Assembly: GCA_027578815.1 (NCBI GenBank)
Contig: JANBTH010000058.1
Coordinates: 1 to 43,809, forward strand
Reading direction: 5' to 3'
Origin: Coemansia sp. RSA 1804
Taxonomy: Eukaryota > Kickxellomycota > Kickxellomycetes > Kickxellales > Kickxellaceae
DNA length: 43,809 nt
The translations under genes and the position numbers were made by a program. Numbering within the stretch: position 1 is the first letter of the stretch; each line of letters opens with the position of its first letter. This document shows positions 17,924 through 25,996 of this stretch, in pieces. The notes beneath the pieces are model-generated. The model worked only from the letters and a program-made list of their open reading frames with translations, did no database searches and had not been told where the DNA came from.

Positions 17924-20869
17924 ATGGCAGGCAGAAAAACAGCAGAAACGGCCTCGCCGGGGAAAAGTACAGGCGACGGCAGCCAAAAGATGAAGAAGAG
18001 GAGATCCAGACCAGCGCATCTGGATCTGGATCTGGAGAAGCTGGCCAAGCAGAGCGTCAACATCCGGGGACACCAGCCCCAGCAGACACCGATAGTGCAG
18101 GCCACGGTATCGACGCAGAACACGGACGTGTACCGCGCAGTGGAGCTGAAGATGGTGAGCGGCGGGGCGCTGACCAACAACCCGGTCGTGTTCAGCGCAG
18201 ACTCGTCGCTGTTCTACCTGGCCAAGGACAACGCGGTGGCGGTGTACAATGTGCAGAACGGCGAGATGGTGCAGAACTTCACGATCCAGCAGCAGCAGCA
18301 GCAGCAGCAGAGACACCAGACGCCAGCACACGCGGTCAGCGGCACAACCAAGCCCACGGCGATCCTGGCGCTGGTCGGTGATCCGGATCAAGCAGCGGGC
18401 GCAGGCCACCGCGTGTACTCGTTCTCGGCCGACCACCGGGCACGGCTGTGGGACGCGGACACCGGCGAGCTGCTGCACACGTGGGAGCTCGGGTGCGCGG
18501 TGGAGCATGCGGCGGCGGATCCGACGGACCCGACGGCGTTCTACTGCGCAACGCGGCGCGAGTCGGGCGCAGCACGAGGCGACAAGAGCAAGTACTCGGT
18601 GGAGCGCGTGGTGCTGGCGCGGCAGGACCGGCGCGCGCGCATGGATGCGCAGCCGCTGATGCGCGTGGCCGGGCTGGCCGGGCTGGCGGTGCGCGGCGAC
18701 GGCGCGTGGGTGGCGGCGTTCTCGCGGTTCCGCGTGCACGTGACGCGGGTGCGCCGGGGCGGGAAGCCGGCGGCGGTGCATCGGTGGCGCGTGGACGAGC
18801 GCGTGTCGACGATAGCGTTCCAGGCGAACGAGCCGACGCTTGCGGTTGGCGACTGGCGCGGCCGCATCGTGTTCTGGCTGTGTCTTGACGCGGAGCATCC
18901 GGGCGGCGACGACCGCAGCGTGGCGCGCGTTCCGCATCATTGGCATGCGCACCGCGTCAACGCCGTGGCATTTACGGCCGACGGCCAGACGATGCTGTCG
19001 GGCGGCGAGGAGGGCGTGCTTGTGCTCTGGCGCCTCGCTACCGGCGCGCGCGACTTTCTGCCGCGCCTGGGCAGCGACATCCTGGGCATTGCGGTCTCGC
19101 CCGACCAGGCCGTCTACGCTGTCACGCTGCGCGACAACACGATCCGCGTAGTCTCGGCGGCGGACCGCTCCCTGGTGTCGTCCCTGCAGGGCCTGAAGTT
19201 TGCCCAGCGCGCAGGCATCCACAGCGGTGCGGCCGGCGGCGAGCAGCGTCGGCTTGCGCGGCTGATGGATCCGGATCCGTTCAGCACGGGTCTCGTGGTG
19301 CATCCGTCAACGCGCGCGCTGGTTCTGAATGGCGAGCCCGGGTTCCTGCAGGTCTTCAGCCACGCGGCGGACCGGCACCTGGCAAGCATCGAGGTTGCGC
19401 CCTTCAACCGCGTGGCCGGAACATCGTCGTCGCAGGCGGCCGAGCGCCCTCACGTGGATATCGTCAGATTCAGCGCCGACGGCGCGTGGATGGCAACGGT
19501 TGACTCGCGCGGCGCCGGCGTCTGCTTCCTCAAGTTCTGGCGCCTCGACGCCGCGTCGCAGTCGTACCGCCTGGTTTCGCGCATCGACAACCCGCACATG
19601 CGCGGCCGGGTGCGTGACGTTGCCTTCCAGCCGCCGGCGCGCGGAAAGGGAACTGACTCGCTTGGTCTTCTGTGCGTCACCACCGGCGCCGACCGCGCGC
19701 TGCGCGTGTGGGAGCTGCACCGCGCCGACGCCGAGTCGTTCTGGAGCTGCCGCAGCTCGGCTCGCTACCGCGACATGGAGCCGCACGGCGCGGCGTTCTC
19801 GGCCGACGGCTCGATGGCGGCGGTTTCGTTCGGCAACGCCGTGACGCTGTGGGACGTCTCCGCCCAGCCGCCGCGCCAGATGCCCGGCGGCGGCGGCGGC
19901 GGCGATGCGCTTGTTGCCAGCGCACTGGCGCCAGCACTTACAGGCGTTGCGTTTGTCGGGCAGACGCCGTATCTGGCGGCGTGGTCGCGCCAGCGGCTGG
20001 ATCTGTGGAACATGCTGACCGGCTCCGTGTGGTGGACGCAGGTGTTCGACATCCAGAGCGTGTTTGTGCATCCACGCGCGCCGCTTCTTGCCGTAGCCGC
20101 GCACCAGGTTCCGCGCAGCGCTGTTGCGTCGGTGCTGGTGTTTGCGCCGGCGTCACCGAACCCGCTGCTTGCGCTGCAGCATCCCGGCGGCGTCGAGGCT
20201 GTTGCGCTGGTTCCGGCGGCCGCGCCCAAGCTGGCCTCCGGCCGGCCGCTCACCGAGCGCGGCGCCCTCAAGCCCGATCCGCTCGCCTCTAACACGCTGG
20301 CCGTGCTGACTCCGCTTGGCCTCATCAACGTCTACGCCGCTGAGTCCGACGCCGACGCCTTTGCGCGCTCCACGAATTCGCTGCGCTCCGCCGTTGATCC
20401 CGCCGACGTCGAGGCTGCGCCGCGCCCGATGCCGTCCGCGCTGTTCTCGTCCATCTTTGGCGGTTCCGCGCCTGCCTCCAACGCTGCTGCTGCCTCGCCT
20501 GTTGCTGCTGGTGCCGATGACTCGGCCTCTTCCTCTCGCGCCCACGTGCGCGCCGCCCTGCGCCTGGCCAGATCCGCCGTGCGCTCGTCCTACGTCAGTG
20601 CGCCGCTGCATGTTCTGCCGTCCGTGGATCTCCTCTTCGAGCGCTTTGCCGCCGCCCAGCTTCTTCCTCCGCGCAACCAGACAACATCAACTGCTGAGGA
20701 ATCTGTTTCCAAGTCCGAGTCTGGACTTTATCCCGCCGACGATGCCTCTGCCTCCGATGTCGAAATGACCGACGTCGCCGGTGCTGCTTCCTCGACTGGC
20801 GGTGCCGCTGCGCCAGAGTTCTTCTCTGCACTGCGTAACGAGTTCAACAGATGTTCCACCTCTGCATAA
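17924..20869 (+). CDS. UTP17: UTP17/WDR75, WD-repeat subunit of the t-UTP complex
   Basis: Nucleolar protein of the t-UTP/UtpA module, which binds the 5' end of pre-rRNA, starts SSU-processome assembly and supports RNA polymerase I transcription. Chosen start ATG 17924 gives 981 residues beginning MAGRKTAETASPGK with a basic KMKKRRSRP stretch. Two seven-bladed WD propellers are expected: repeats are visible at about 83-115, 140-180 and 285-320, and most clearly at 344-372 (HRVNAVAFTADGQTMLSGGEEGVLVLWR) followed by DFLPRLGSDILGIAVSPD, which is diagnostic of WDR75. More repeats lie at 500-640. The C-terminus (about 840-981) is Ala/Ser-rich with acidic patches, ending in a short helical tail. 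A polyGln run at about 122-131 interrupts an early repeat. High GC at third positions throughout. Confidence 0.93.
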   Translation: MAGRKTAETASPGKSTGDGSQKMKKRRSRPAHLDLDLEKLAKQSVNIRGHQPQQTPIVQATVSTQNTDVYRAVELKMVSGGALTNNPVVFSADSSLFYLAKDNAVAVYNVQNGEMVQNFTIQQQQQQQQRHQTPAHAVSGTTKPTAILALVGDPDQAAGAGHRVYSFSADHRARLWDADTGELLHTWELGCAVEHAAADPTDPTAFYCATRRESGAARGDKSKYSVERVVLARQDRRARMDAQPLMRVAGLAGLAVRGDGAWVAAFSRFRVHVTRVRRGGKPAAVHRWRVDERVSTIAFQANEPTLAVGDWRGRIVFWLCLDAEHPGGDDRSVARVPHHWHAHRVNAVAFTADGQTMLSGGEEGVLVLWRLATGARDFLPRLGSDILGIAVSPDQAVYAVTLRDNTIRVVSAADRSLVSSLQGLKFAQRAGIHSGAAGGEQRRLARLMDPDPFSTGLVVHPSTRALVLNGEPGFLQVFSHAADRHLASIEVAPFNRVAGTSSSQAAERPHVDIVRFSADGAWMATVDSRGAGVCFLKFWRLDAASQSYRLVSRIDNPHMRGRVRDVAFQPPARGKGTDSLGLLCVTTGADRALRVWELHRADAESFWSCRSSARYRDMEPHGAAFSADGSMAAVSFGNAVTLWDVSAQPPRQMPGGGGGGDALVASALAPALTGVAFVGQTPYLAAWSRQRLDLWNMLTGSVWWTQVFDIQSVFVHPRAPLLAVAAHQVPRSAVASVLVFAPASPNPLLALQHPGGVEAVALVPAAAPKLASGRPLTERGALKPDPLASNTLAVLTPLGLINVYAAESDADAFARSTNSLRSAVDPADVEAAPRPMPSALFSSIFGGSAPASNAAAASPVAAGADDSASSSRAHVRAALRLARSAVRSSYVSAPLHVLPSVDLLFERFAAAQLLPPRNQTTSTAEESVSKSESGLYPADDASASDVEMTDVAGAASSTGGAAAPEFFSALRNEFNRCSTSA

Positions 20870-21453
20870 TCAGCGCCATGTTCTCCTGTTTTATACGTAC
20901 TGGGCTGGCTTATAATTATATATTTTTTATGTGGAAGGAAATGAATAAATATAATTTAGAAAATTAGCCATCTACCCCATGTGTGTCTATGTCAAAACTA
21001 TATTTTATACCTAAATTCTTCTTTTCAGCTTTCTTCTAGATTCAATGCATATACTCTTTCTCTGCTTTTTTGCTAATCTAACCTGTTTTGTACAAATTTC
21101 TTAAATTTTAGATATAAAAGCAAATTAAATTGCCAATGTTTCTGTACATGGGGACCACTTCCCTTTCAACTAAATGACTGCACGACATATGGACAAGTAT
21201 CGTGTGATTCGGATACATGTATCATATGACAACTACAAACATACACACATTTACCTACATATCTACTACGTGCAAATTGTTGTAATGTGACTTGTTTGAA
21301 ATTTATTAAATTAATAACTGTAATGATTGAAAATATTATATGAACTCTAAACCTTTATTCAATTTCTTCTGTTCTTCAATTTTTGCCCAATAAACTTCTT
21401 TATTCTTTTTTTCATATTCTTCTGCTTCAATATAAGATTCTTTTTTATACAAG
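20870..21453. other. AT-rich spacer opening the small-gene island
   Basis: Composition drops sharply to AT-rich right after UTP17. The spacer holds a perfect 12-bp palindrome GATACATGTATC at 21212-21223 and a TATA-like string (AAAATATTATATG) at about 21329-21341, about 110 nt before the next ATG. Nothing else identified. Confidence 0.5.
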
Positions 21454-21846
21454 ATGGAAGATGATAATAGAATGTGCAGAGTGAGCTGCATGGTTAAAGA
21501 CAGCAGAAAGTTTGATTCTTCTTATTATATGATAGAAATAGACGTTTCTTATGAGCTTGAACGGAATAGGCAGGCTTTAAAATCAGCAATAGCGGCTGTG
21601 TTTCTAACACAATGGGACCGAGAAATACCATTGTGTAATATTGCTATTAAAAGCCAGCAGACCCTATGCGTTTGGAAAATGAATACGCCAATCAAGCAAG
21701 ACAAAAAAGAGAAGAAAAAGAAAGTCAGGAAAAATAAGATGAAACTTACAAATGAGATTGACGAAATAAGAAAACACCGCCGTAGGTATCGCAAGAAATC
21801 TAAAGAAAATAAATACAAAAAACTGCAAATCGACTGGTCAGATTGA
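21454..21846 (+). CDS. Unrecognised small basic protein, island family member 1
   Basis: 130 residues; not recognised. The N-terminal half can be read as strand (RVSCMVKD), strand (YYMIEIDVSY), helix (NRQALKSAIAAVFLTQW), strand (NIAIKSQQTLCVW). The C-terminal half (80-130) is an extremely Lys/Arg-rich helix-like tail (KKEKKKKVRKNKMKL, RKHRRRYRKKSKENKYKK). Three more genes at 22437, 23602 and about 24959-24988 have the same order of elements, so I treat it as a diverged paralog, the least similar of the four. Codon use is AT-rich, unlike neighbouring housekeeping genes. The tail suggests nucleic-acid binding or nuclear localisation (inference). Confidence 0.6.
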   Translation: MEDDNRMCRVSCMVKDSRKFDSSYYMIEIDVSYELERNRQALKSAIAAVFLTQWDREIPLCNIAIKSQQTLCVWKMNTPIKQDKKEKKKKVRKNKMKLTNEIDEIRKHRRRYRKKSKENKYKKLQIDWSD

Positions 21847-21948
21847 CGGCTAACAAAGCGTTTAACAAGAGTTCGTTTTCAATTTCACTCCTTGTTTTAC
21901 TTTTATTAAAGTTGAATAATAAATTGTAATACCAGGTAAATTTCTCTG

Positions 21949-21970
21949 TTGAAGAATTGCCCAGTGGTAG
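21949..21970 (+). repeat. 22-nt element, copy 1
   Basis: Identical at 21 of 22 positions to 24411-24432. Core is CCCAGTGGTAG. The sequence TTGCCCAGTGG fits a Pol III A-box at 10 of 11 positions, but no B-box follows. Located about 100 nt after member 1. Confidence 0.75.
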
Positions 21971-22340
21971 GCATTCGTTGCCTTGTTAGCCGTTTGGTTA
22001 TCCTTTCAAATTGCCAAATGCAAATGATTGTTCACAAATTAGATACTGCTGTGTGATAAGATAAACTGTGTTAATAAATTCACTATTGGAAAACGTCAGA
22101 GAAAAGACAAACTGAAATCTTTCTGTTTTACTGAAATATGTGACTTTAGGTTTTATATACCTGTGAATCATTTGCTCGTTGTATAATTGTTGAATTATAT
22201 TTTATTTATCGGATGATACATATTTCTAGACTACATGTCTAAATCATAGAACACGTGTGGCAGTATATTAATAGCGCAGTCAATAATATATCCGTTAAAA
22301 AATTTTATATTTGAATTCTTACAAAATAAAGCAAAAATGA

Positions 22341-22360
22341 GAAAAAAAGTATTATATAAA
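22341..22360 (+). promoter_or_regulatory. TATA-like core promoter of island member 2
   Basis: AAGTATTATATAAA within this interval closely matches AAGTACTATATAAA at 24837-24850 before member 4 (about 17 of 20 over the whole interval). It is followed at 22375-22386 by TTTTTGCAAAAC, also present before members 3 and 4. The ATG is about 77 nt downstream. Confidence 0.55.
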
Positions 22361-22436
22361 CGAGTTTTTGCATATTTTTGCAAAACAGGTTTTCTTCTCT
22401 ACTTCAGTCTAAGATTCATTTTATTCCTATGTGAAG

Positions 22437-22727
22437 ATGCCAAGCACTACAGAACGCGAAGTTAAATACCTGTATTACAATAGTAGCGGTGTAGGACCTA
22501 GCCCTACTTCTACAACAGTATATATTTCTGTTGATAAAATATATAATGAGGATGCTGCTAAAGAAGCAATAATAGCAAAAAACCCCAAATTACAAAAAAG
22601 GCACATTACTATTTATGGTAGAGAAATAATAATGAGCGCAGAAGAGAAAAAGAGAGATGAGGAAAGAGAAAAAGCAAAAATCCAAAGGAATCGCAAAAAC
22701 TTAGAGTTGCTGCAAGGTAGAAAGTAA
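22437..22727 (+). CDS. Unrecognised small protein, island family member 2
   Basis: 96 residues from ATG 22437 (an upstream ATG at 22429 is stopped at once). Not recognised. Order of elements: strand (EVKYLYYN), Gly/Ser turn (SSGVGPSPTS), strand (TTVYISV), helix (NEDAAKEAIIAKN), the NPKLQKRHITI motif with the last strand, then a highly charged helix (AEEKKRDEEREKAKIQRNRKNLE). Residues YYNSSGVG match FFNSSGAG in member 4, and NPKLQKRHITI matches NPKIRKDQIFV in member 3 and NPNMRLDQIRL in member 4. A GTAAGC-like donor overlaps the stop and a TAGCTAAC plus TTTTAG follow within 60 nt, so a spliced 3' extension cannot be excluded. No signal peptide or membrane span. Confidence 0.65.
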   Translation: MPSTTEREVKYLYYNSSGVGPSPTSTTVYISVDKIYNEDAAKEAIIAKNPKLQKRHITIYGREIIMSAEEKKRDEEREKAKIQRNRKNLELLQGRK

Positions 22728-23601
22728 GCAAGATAGCTAACTTTTTTATAAACGCTGTTGTCTATCATATTTTAGTGTGTGCAATAAATGTTTGTGTTTT
22801 TAAATAAGGTATTTTTATGGTAAGTGACATGGTAGAATTTGTATCAGAAACACGGTGTTTACGTTGATAGCAAAAGCTGGTTTATGCACAAGCATGTTTT
22901 AAGTATAAAAAGAGAAACGGTAAAAAAATATTGTGTAAAGGTATTCTGTCTGTTACATGTACAGCAAATATGCTACTTCTTTTACTCAATATTTTATTAA
23001 TTGCTCTACCAATTATACCAAAGCTCTGCTGCCCATCGTTCAAAAGGAATGCTAATTTCAAGGCAATTATAATTTATGCCCAGCGTAAACTACCCATGCT
23101 AGCCAATGCTAGAAACCATTACAATGAAATATGTGGTGTTTTCTTCATTAACTTTTTTGCCTTGAACATCTATTTTTAAATAAAGCAGATTAACCAAATA
23201 TGTGGTATATTATAAGAGGTATATATTGGGTAACTAAAATGGCTAAAGAAAGCCAACCCAGATTCCACTTGAAATCATGGAGGGCTGGACTATTTATATT
23301 TGGCAACAAATTGTTGATTTAATTCTACGACAGAATATTAATATTATATTTGTTTAGGAACTCCCTCCTCAAGAAAACAAACAGGTGACCAATCGTCATT
23401 CTGACGTATATCTACGTAATATGTATTTATGGTTATATGAAAAATGCAACTGATGTGCACCTAATGCTTTATAACAAATACTCTTCCACACACATATAAA
23501 TTCAGTAAAACTATTTTATAAACATTTGTTTTCACATTTTGCAAAACGGCACTTTTTCTTCTCTTTCTTTATTTCAAGCATTATATCATCTTTAACATAA
23601 A
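22728..23601. other. Spacer between island members 2 and 3
   Basis: About 870 AT-rich nt. Open frame 22931-23179 (82 codons, one hydrophobic stretch) lacks an upstream promoter like those of the family and has no recognisable relative. A hairpin TTGGCTaaagaAAGCCAA-like sequence lies near 23245-23258. The promoter of member 3 is at 23505-23545. Confidence 0.45.
23505..23545 (+). promoter_or_regulatory. TATA-like and TTTTGCAAAA elements of island member 3
   Basis: ACTATTTTATAAAC (about 23509-23522) followed by CATTTTGCAAAACG at about 23535-23547, the same pair in the same order as before members 2 and 4. The ATG is about 80 nt after the TATA-like box. Confidence 0.5.
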
Positions 23602-23919
23602 ATGACTAGTATTCTAATGTGCAATTTGGAATGCCATTATACCAACACTGGTGGAATAGGAGACATTACTTCTTCAACAGTAGTAAAAATTCCTTATGTT
23701 GACATAAGAAATCAGAATGCTATTCTTACAGCAACAATGAATAAACTAAGAAAAACAGTTAATCCAAAAATACGTAAAGATCAAATTTTTGTTGATAAGA
23801 TAGAAGTGTTAAAGTCATGGCATGAAAATGCGCAGGCTAAGCCAAAAGAAAGAATGGATAATACACAGAGAAGGCAGCATAAACAACAGGTAAGATCCGG
23901 ACGAGAGCTTGGTAAGTAA
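23602..23919 (+). CDS. Unrecognised small protein, island family member 3
   Basis: 105 residues, not recognised. Strand (NLECHYTN), turn (TGGIGDITS), strand (STVVKIPYV), helix (NQNAILTATMNKLRKTV), then NPKIRKDQIFVDKIEV, the clearest copy of the shared motif, and a basic, Gln-rich tail (KPKERMDNTQRRQHKQQVRSGREL). The last codons overlap a consensus GTAAGT donor (23911-23916), with GACTAAC at about 23943-23949, so an additional exon is possible though none is evident. AT-rich codon use. Paralogy with members 2 and 4 is visible by eye; function unknown. Confidence 0.65.
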   Translation: MTSILMCNLECHYTNTGGIGDITSSTVVKIPYVDIRNQNAILTATMNKLRKTVNPKIRKDQIFVDKIEVLKSWHENAQAKPKERMDNTQRRQHKQQVRSGRELGK

Positions 23920-24033
23920 GGTAATTCAATATGCTAGCCTGATGACTAACAAGGCATTGAGATTGAATTCATTTAAAGCTGGTACAATATTAGCTGATCA
24001 AGATTATTAATATAAATAATTAAATCTTGAGCG

Positions 24034-24060
24034 TATTGCCTATCCAACAAACAGGCAATA
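24034..24060. repeat. Short inverted repeat
   Basis: TATTGCCT and AGGCAATA separated by 11 nt. Could form an 8-bp stem in RNA, just after island member 3. Confidence 0.7.
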
Positions 24061-24410
24061 TAGCGAAGGTCTTGTGCGATTCAACATGGATCCACACTTC
24101 TTCTCTCTTTTTTATACCTACCCGCCCAAACCACCAAACCCTTTCTTACACAAAAACTTATAAAAATTACAAAACGACAAAAGCACAAAAACACTATTTT
24201 TATCCTTTTTCCTTCTTCATTTTCCTTTCTACTAGTTTCTTCTTTTCCATTTTATATGTAGATAGCAGTAGTTGCCCTACAAATGACATGAATAAAGGAA
24301 AATGTCTAAATTGATGTAATACATTATAATTCTGATTTATTAGAACTAAATAGTAATTTTTTAGTAAAAATTATTTGAACATAATACCACGGGACGAAGA
24401 TATTCTCATT

Positions 24411-24453
24411 TTGAAGAATTCCCCAGTGGTAGATGCTACCATTCTCTGGGAAT
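24411..24453 (+). repeat. 22-nt element, copy 2, within a hairpin
   Basis: 24411-24432 repeats 21949-21970 with one mismatch. Here it is the left arm of a stem: ATTCCCCAG...TGGTAG pairs with CTACCA...CTGGGAAT (24436-24453), leaving a 3-nt ATG loop and a small internal bulge. Copy 1 lacks the matching right arm. Confidence 0.7.
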
Positions 24454-24830
24454 ATTGGTGTAAGGCCACATATTGTCTTACTAGTCATTAGATTAACCTG
24501 TGGATTACCTGAATGCCAATGTATATTTAATTGCTAAAACTATGCAAGTCCTTTGAAACTATCTGTACGGTTTATTAATTTAATGTATATTACTAAATTT
24601 TAAAAAAAAAAAGTAAATTAAATCTTATGCAATTTCATATCAGGTCTCTCCTTTTGCCAATTGACGACAAATTTGATAGGACATAATATGATATATGATG
24701 GCTGAATCATATTATAATACACGTGTTCAAATTGTATGCAAAATGCACACATACACGCGTGTATATATCTACCTGCAATTAATACAACTTTTCATGTGAC
24801 TTTTTCAAGTTTTGCAAAATAAAAATTTGC

Positions 24831-24850
24831 ATGAAAAAGTACTATATAAA
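24831..24850 (+). promoter_or_regulatory. TATA-like core promoter of island member 4
   Basis: AAAAAGTACTATATAAA, nearly the same as the element at 22341-22360; preceded at about 24819-24829 by a TTTTGCAAAAT. It lies 109 nt before the ATG at 24959 and 138 nt before the ATG at 24988. Confidence 0.55.
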
Positions 24851-24958
24851 GATTATTTTTTTCTAAAATTTTCATTCAATTTTGTTAAACCCCCCGACTA
24901 CTCATTTTTGTTTTATGCATTAATTTGGAATTCATATTAGTATAGCTACTTGAACAAA

Positions 24959-25476
24959 ATGGCAGACGATGGAAAACGCAGTGCAACATGCAGGTTTTTT
25001 TTAACAGCAGTGGCGCAGGAGATAATCCTGCTTCTGCAGATATAAACATTCCTAATGATAAAACATCAAATGATGAGTATATAAGGAAAGAAATAATGCG
25101 CATAGTAAGTGGTAGCTGGAATCCAAATATGCGTTTAGACCAAATTCGTCTTATAAAACCAATACGATGGAAACAAAATAATGCGGCAAAGTCAAAGAAG
25201 TCAAGCACAATAACAAAAGCAGCTAGGGAAGAGATAAAGAAGGCGGCTAAGAAACCAACAAAGGGGTTCTCAAGATATGGTCAGCAGCAAGGAAGTAGCA
25301 GAGTAATTGGTGGTGGGGATAATAGTGATTATACGGAACCAGCAAGACAGACATCAAGTCAAGGTTCACAGCAGGGAAACAGAGTAACTAAACCTAGGGA
25401 AAAAACTGATAATAGACCGGGAGAAAGGTTATCTAGATATAGAGAGCAAGAGGATAGAAATCTTGGATATTACTGA
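24959..25476 (+). CDS. Unrecognised small protein, island family member 4 (start or frame uncertain)
   Basis: The intact frame runs from ATG 24988 (162 residues): FFNSSGAGDNPAS, strand (ADINIP), helix (NDEYIRKEIMRIV), NPNMRLDQIRLIKPIRW, a Lys-rich segment (AKSKKSSTITKAAREEIKKAAKKP) and a Gln/Ser/Arg/Gly-rich, probably disordered tail ending RNLGYY. The tail is much longer than in the other members. An earlier ATG at 24959 is in another frame and reads MADDGKRSATCRFF up to the T8 run at 24995-25002; that N-terminus resembles member 1 (MEDDNRMCRVSC) and would align with member 2 if the run differed by one base. So this is either a gene starting at 24988, a frameshifted copy, or a sequencing error in a homopolymer. 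Function unknown. Confidence 0.55.
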
Positions 25477-25996
25477 TAGTCTTAACTATGAACATCGGAC
25501 AAGCCTAGTTTATCATGCAAGTAAAGAGCAAAGAAAGCACAACTACATTTGATGTGTGAGTGTGGAACCAGCAAACACTTTTTTAGCTTGCTGTCTTGCG
25601 CTTTCGTGTTTCTTTACTCGTTTCAGTTTTTCCATTTACTAGGCAACCAAGCAATAAGCAACTATAAAGAAAAGACGAATGTAGAGGTGAACAATAGAAA
25701 CAAGCGTTGAGCTGTCTAAATATATGTTTCCATATTCGTTTAATGTTAAAGGATTGAAATTAAAAGATTGTTTGCTTTGATGATGAAATAGAAAAAAAAA
25801 ATGGATGTAATGGTTTATTATGTAGGGCCTCCTCATCTCCTTTTTCTCGCGTAACCAGAACAGAGCAAGTGATGTGAGAAATAGAATCAGTGAAAATCAC
25901 GACCGTTCACGGAGCTTGCGCATACCACACACACACATTCGCTCATCTCTCGCTTGCTCTCAACTGATCCAACATGTGCTCTATTCTCTTTTTAAT
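25477..25996. other. 3' region of island, before HMGR end
   Basis: About 520 nt between convergent genes. AT-rich until about 25830, where composition begins to return to that of the flanks. An A10 run at about 25791. No gene recognised. Confidence 0.5.

Larger units (their letters stand above)
21847..22436. other. Spacer with 22-nt repeated element and member-2 promoter
   Basis: About 590 AT-rich nt. Holds one copy of the 22-nt element (21949-21970), an ACACGTGT palindrome (22251-22258) and the TATA/TTTTGCAAAA promoter elements of the next gene. GACGGCTAACAAAG just after the stop recurs in inverted form as CCTTGTTAGCCG near 21981. Confidence 0.5.
23920..24958. other. Spacer between island members 3 and 4
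   Basis: About 1 kb, AT-rich. Contains an 8-bp inverted repeat (24034-24041/24053-24060), the second 22-nt element (24411-24432) inside a strong hairpin, an ACACGTGT palindrome (24719-24726), an ACACGCGTGT palindrome near 24753 and the member 4 promoter. Open frame 24027-24314 is compositionally non-coding (Thr/Lys/Phe runs). Confidence 0.45.

Noticed and set aside
17909..19303. 464-codon minus-strand open frame
   Set aside because: Antisense to UTP17; His/Arg/Ala-rich translation typical of a shadow.
21949..22020. tRNA gene suggested by the A-box-like 22-nt element
   Set aside because: No B-box (GGTTCGANTCC) and no cloverleaf could be drawn; also fails for the copy at 24411.
22931..23179. 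82-codon open frame with a hydrophobic stretch inside the island
   Set aside because: Lacks the shared core and promoter elements of the island family; chance in AT-rich DNA cannot be excluded.
24027..24314. 95-codon open frame inside the island
   Set aside because: Low-complexity Phe/Thr/Lys composition without similarity to the family.
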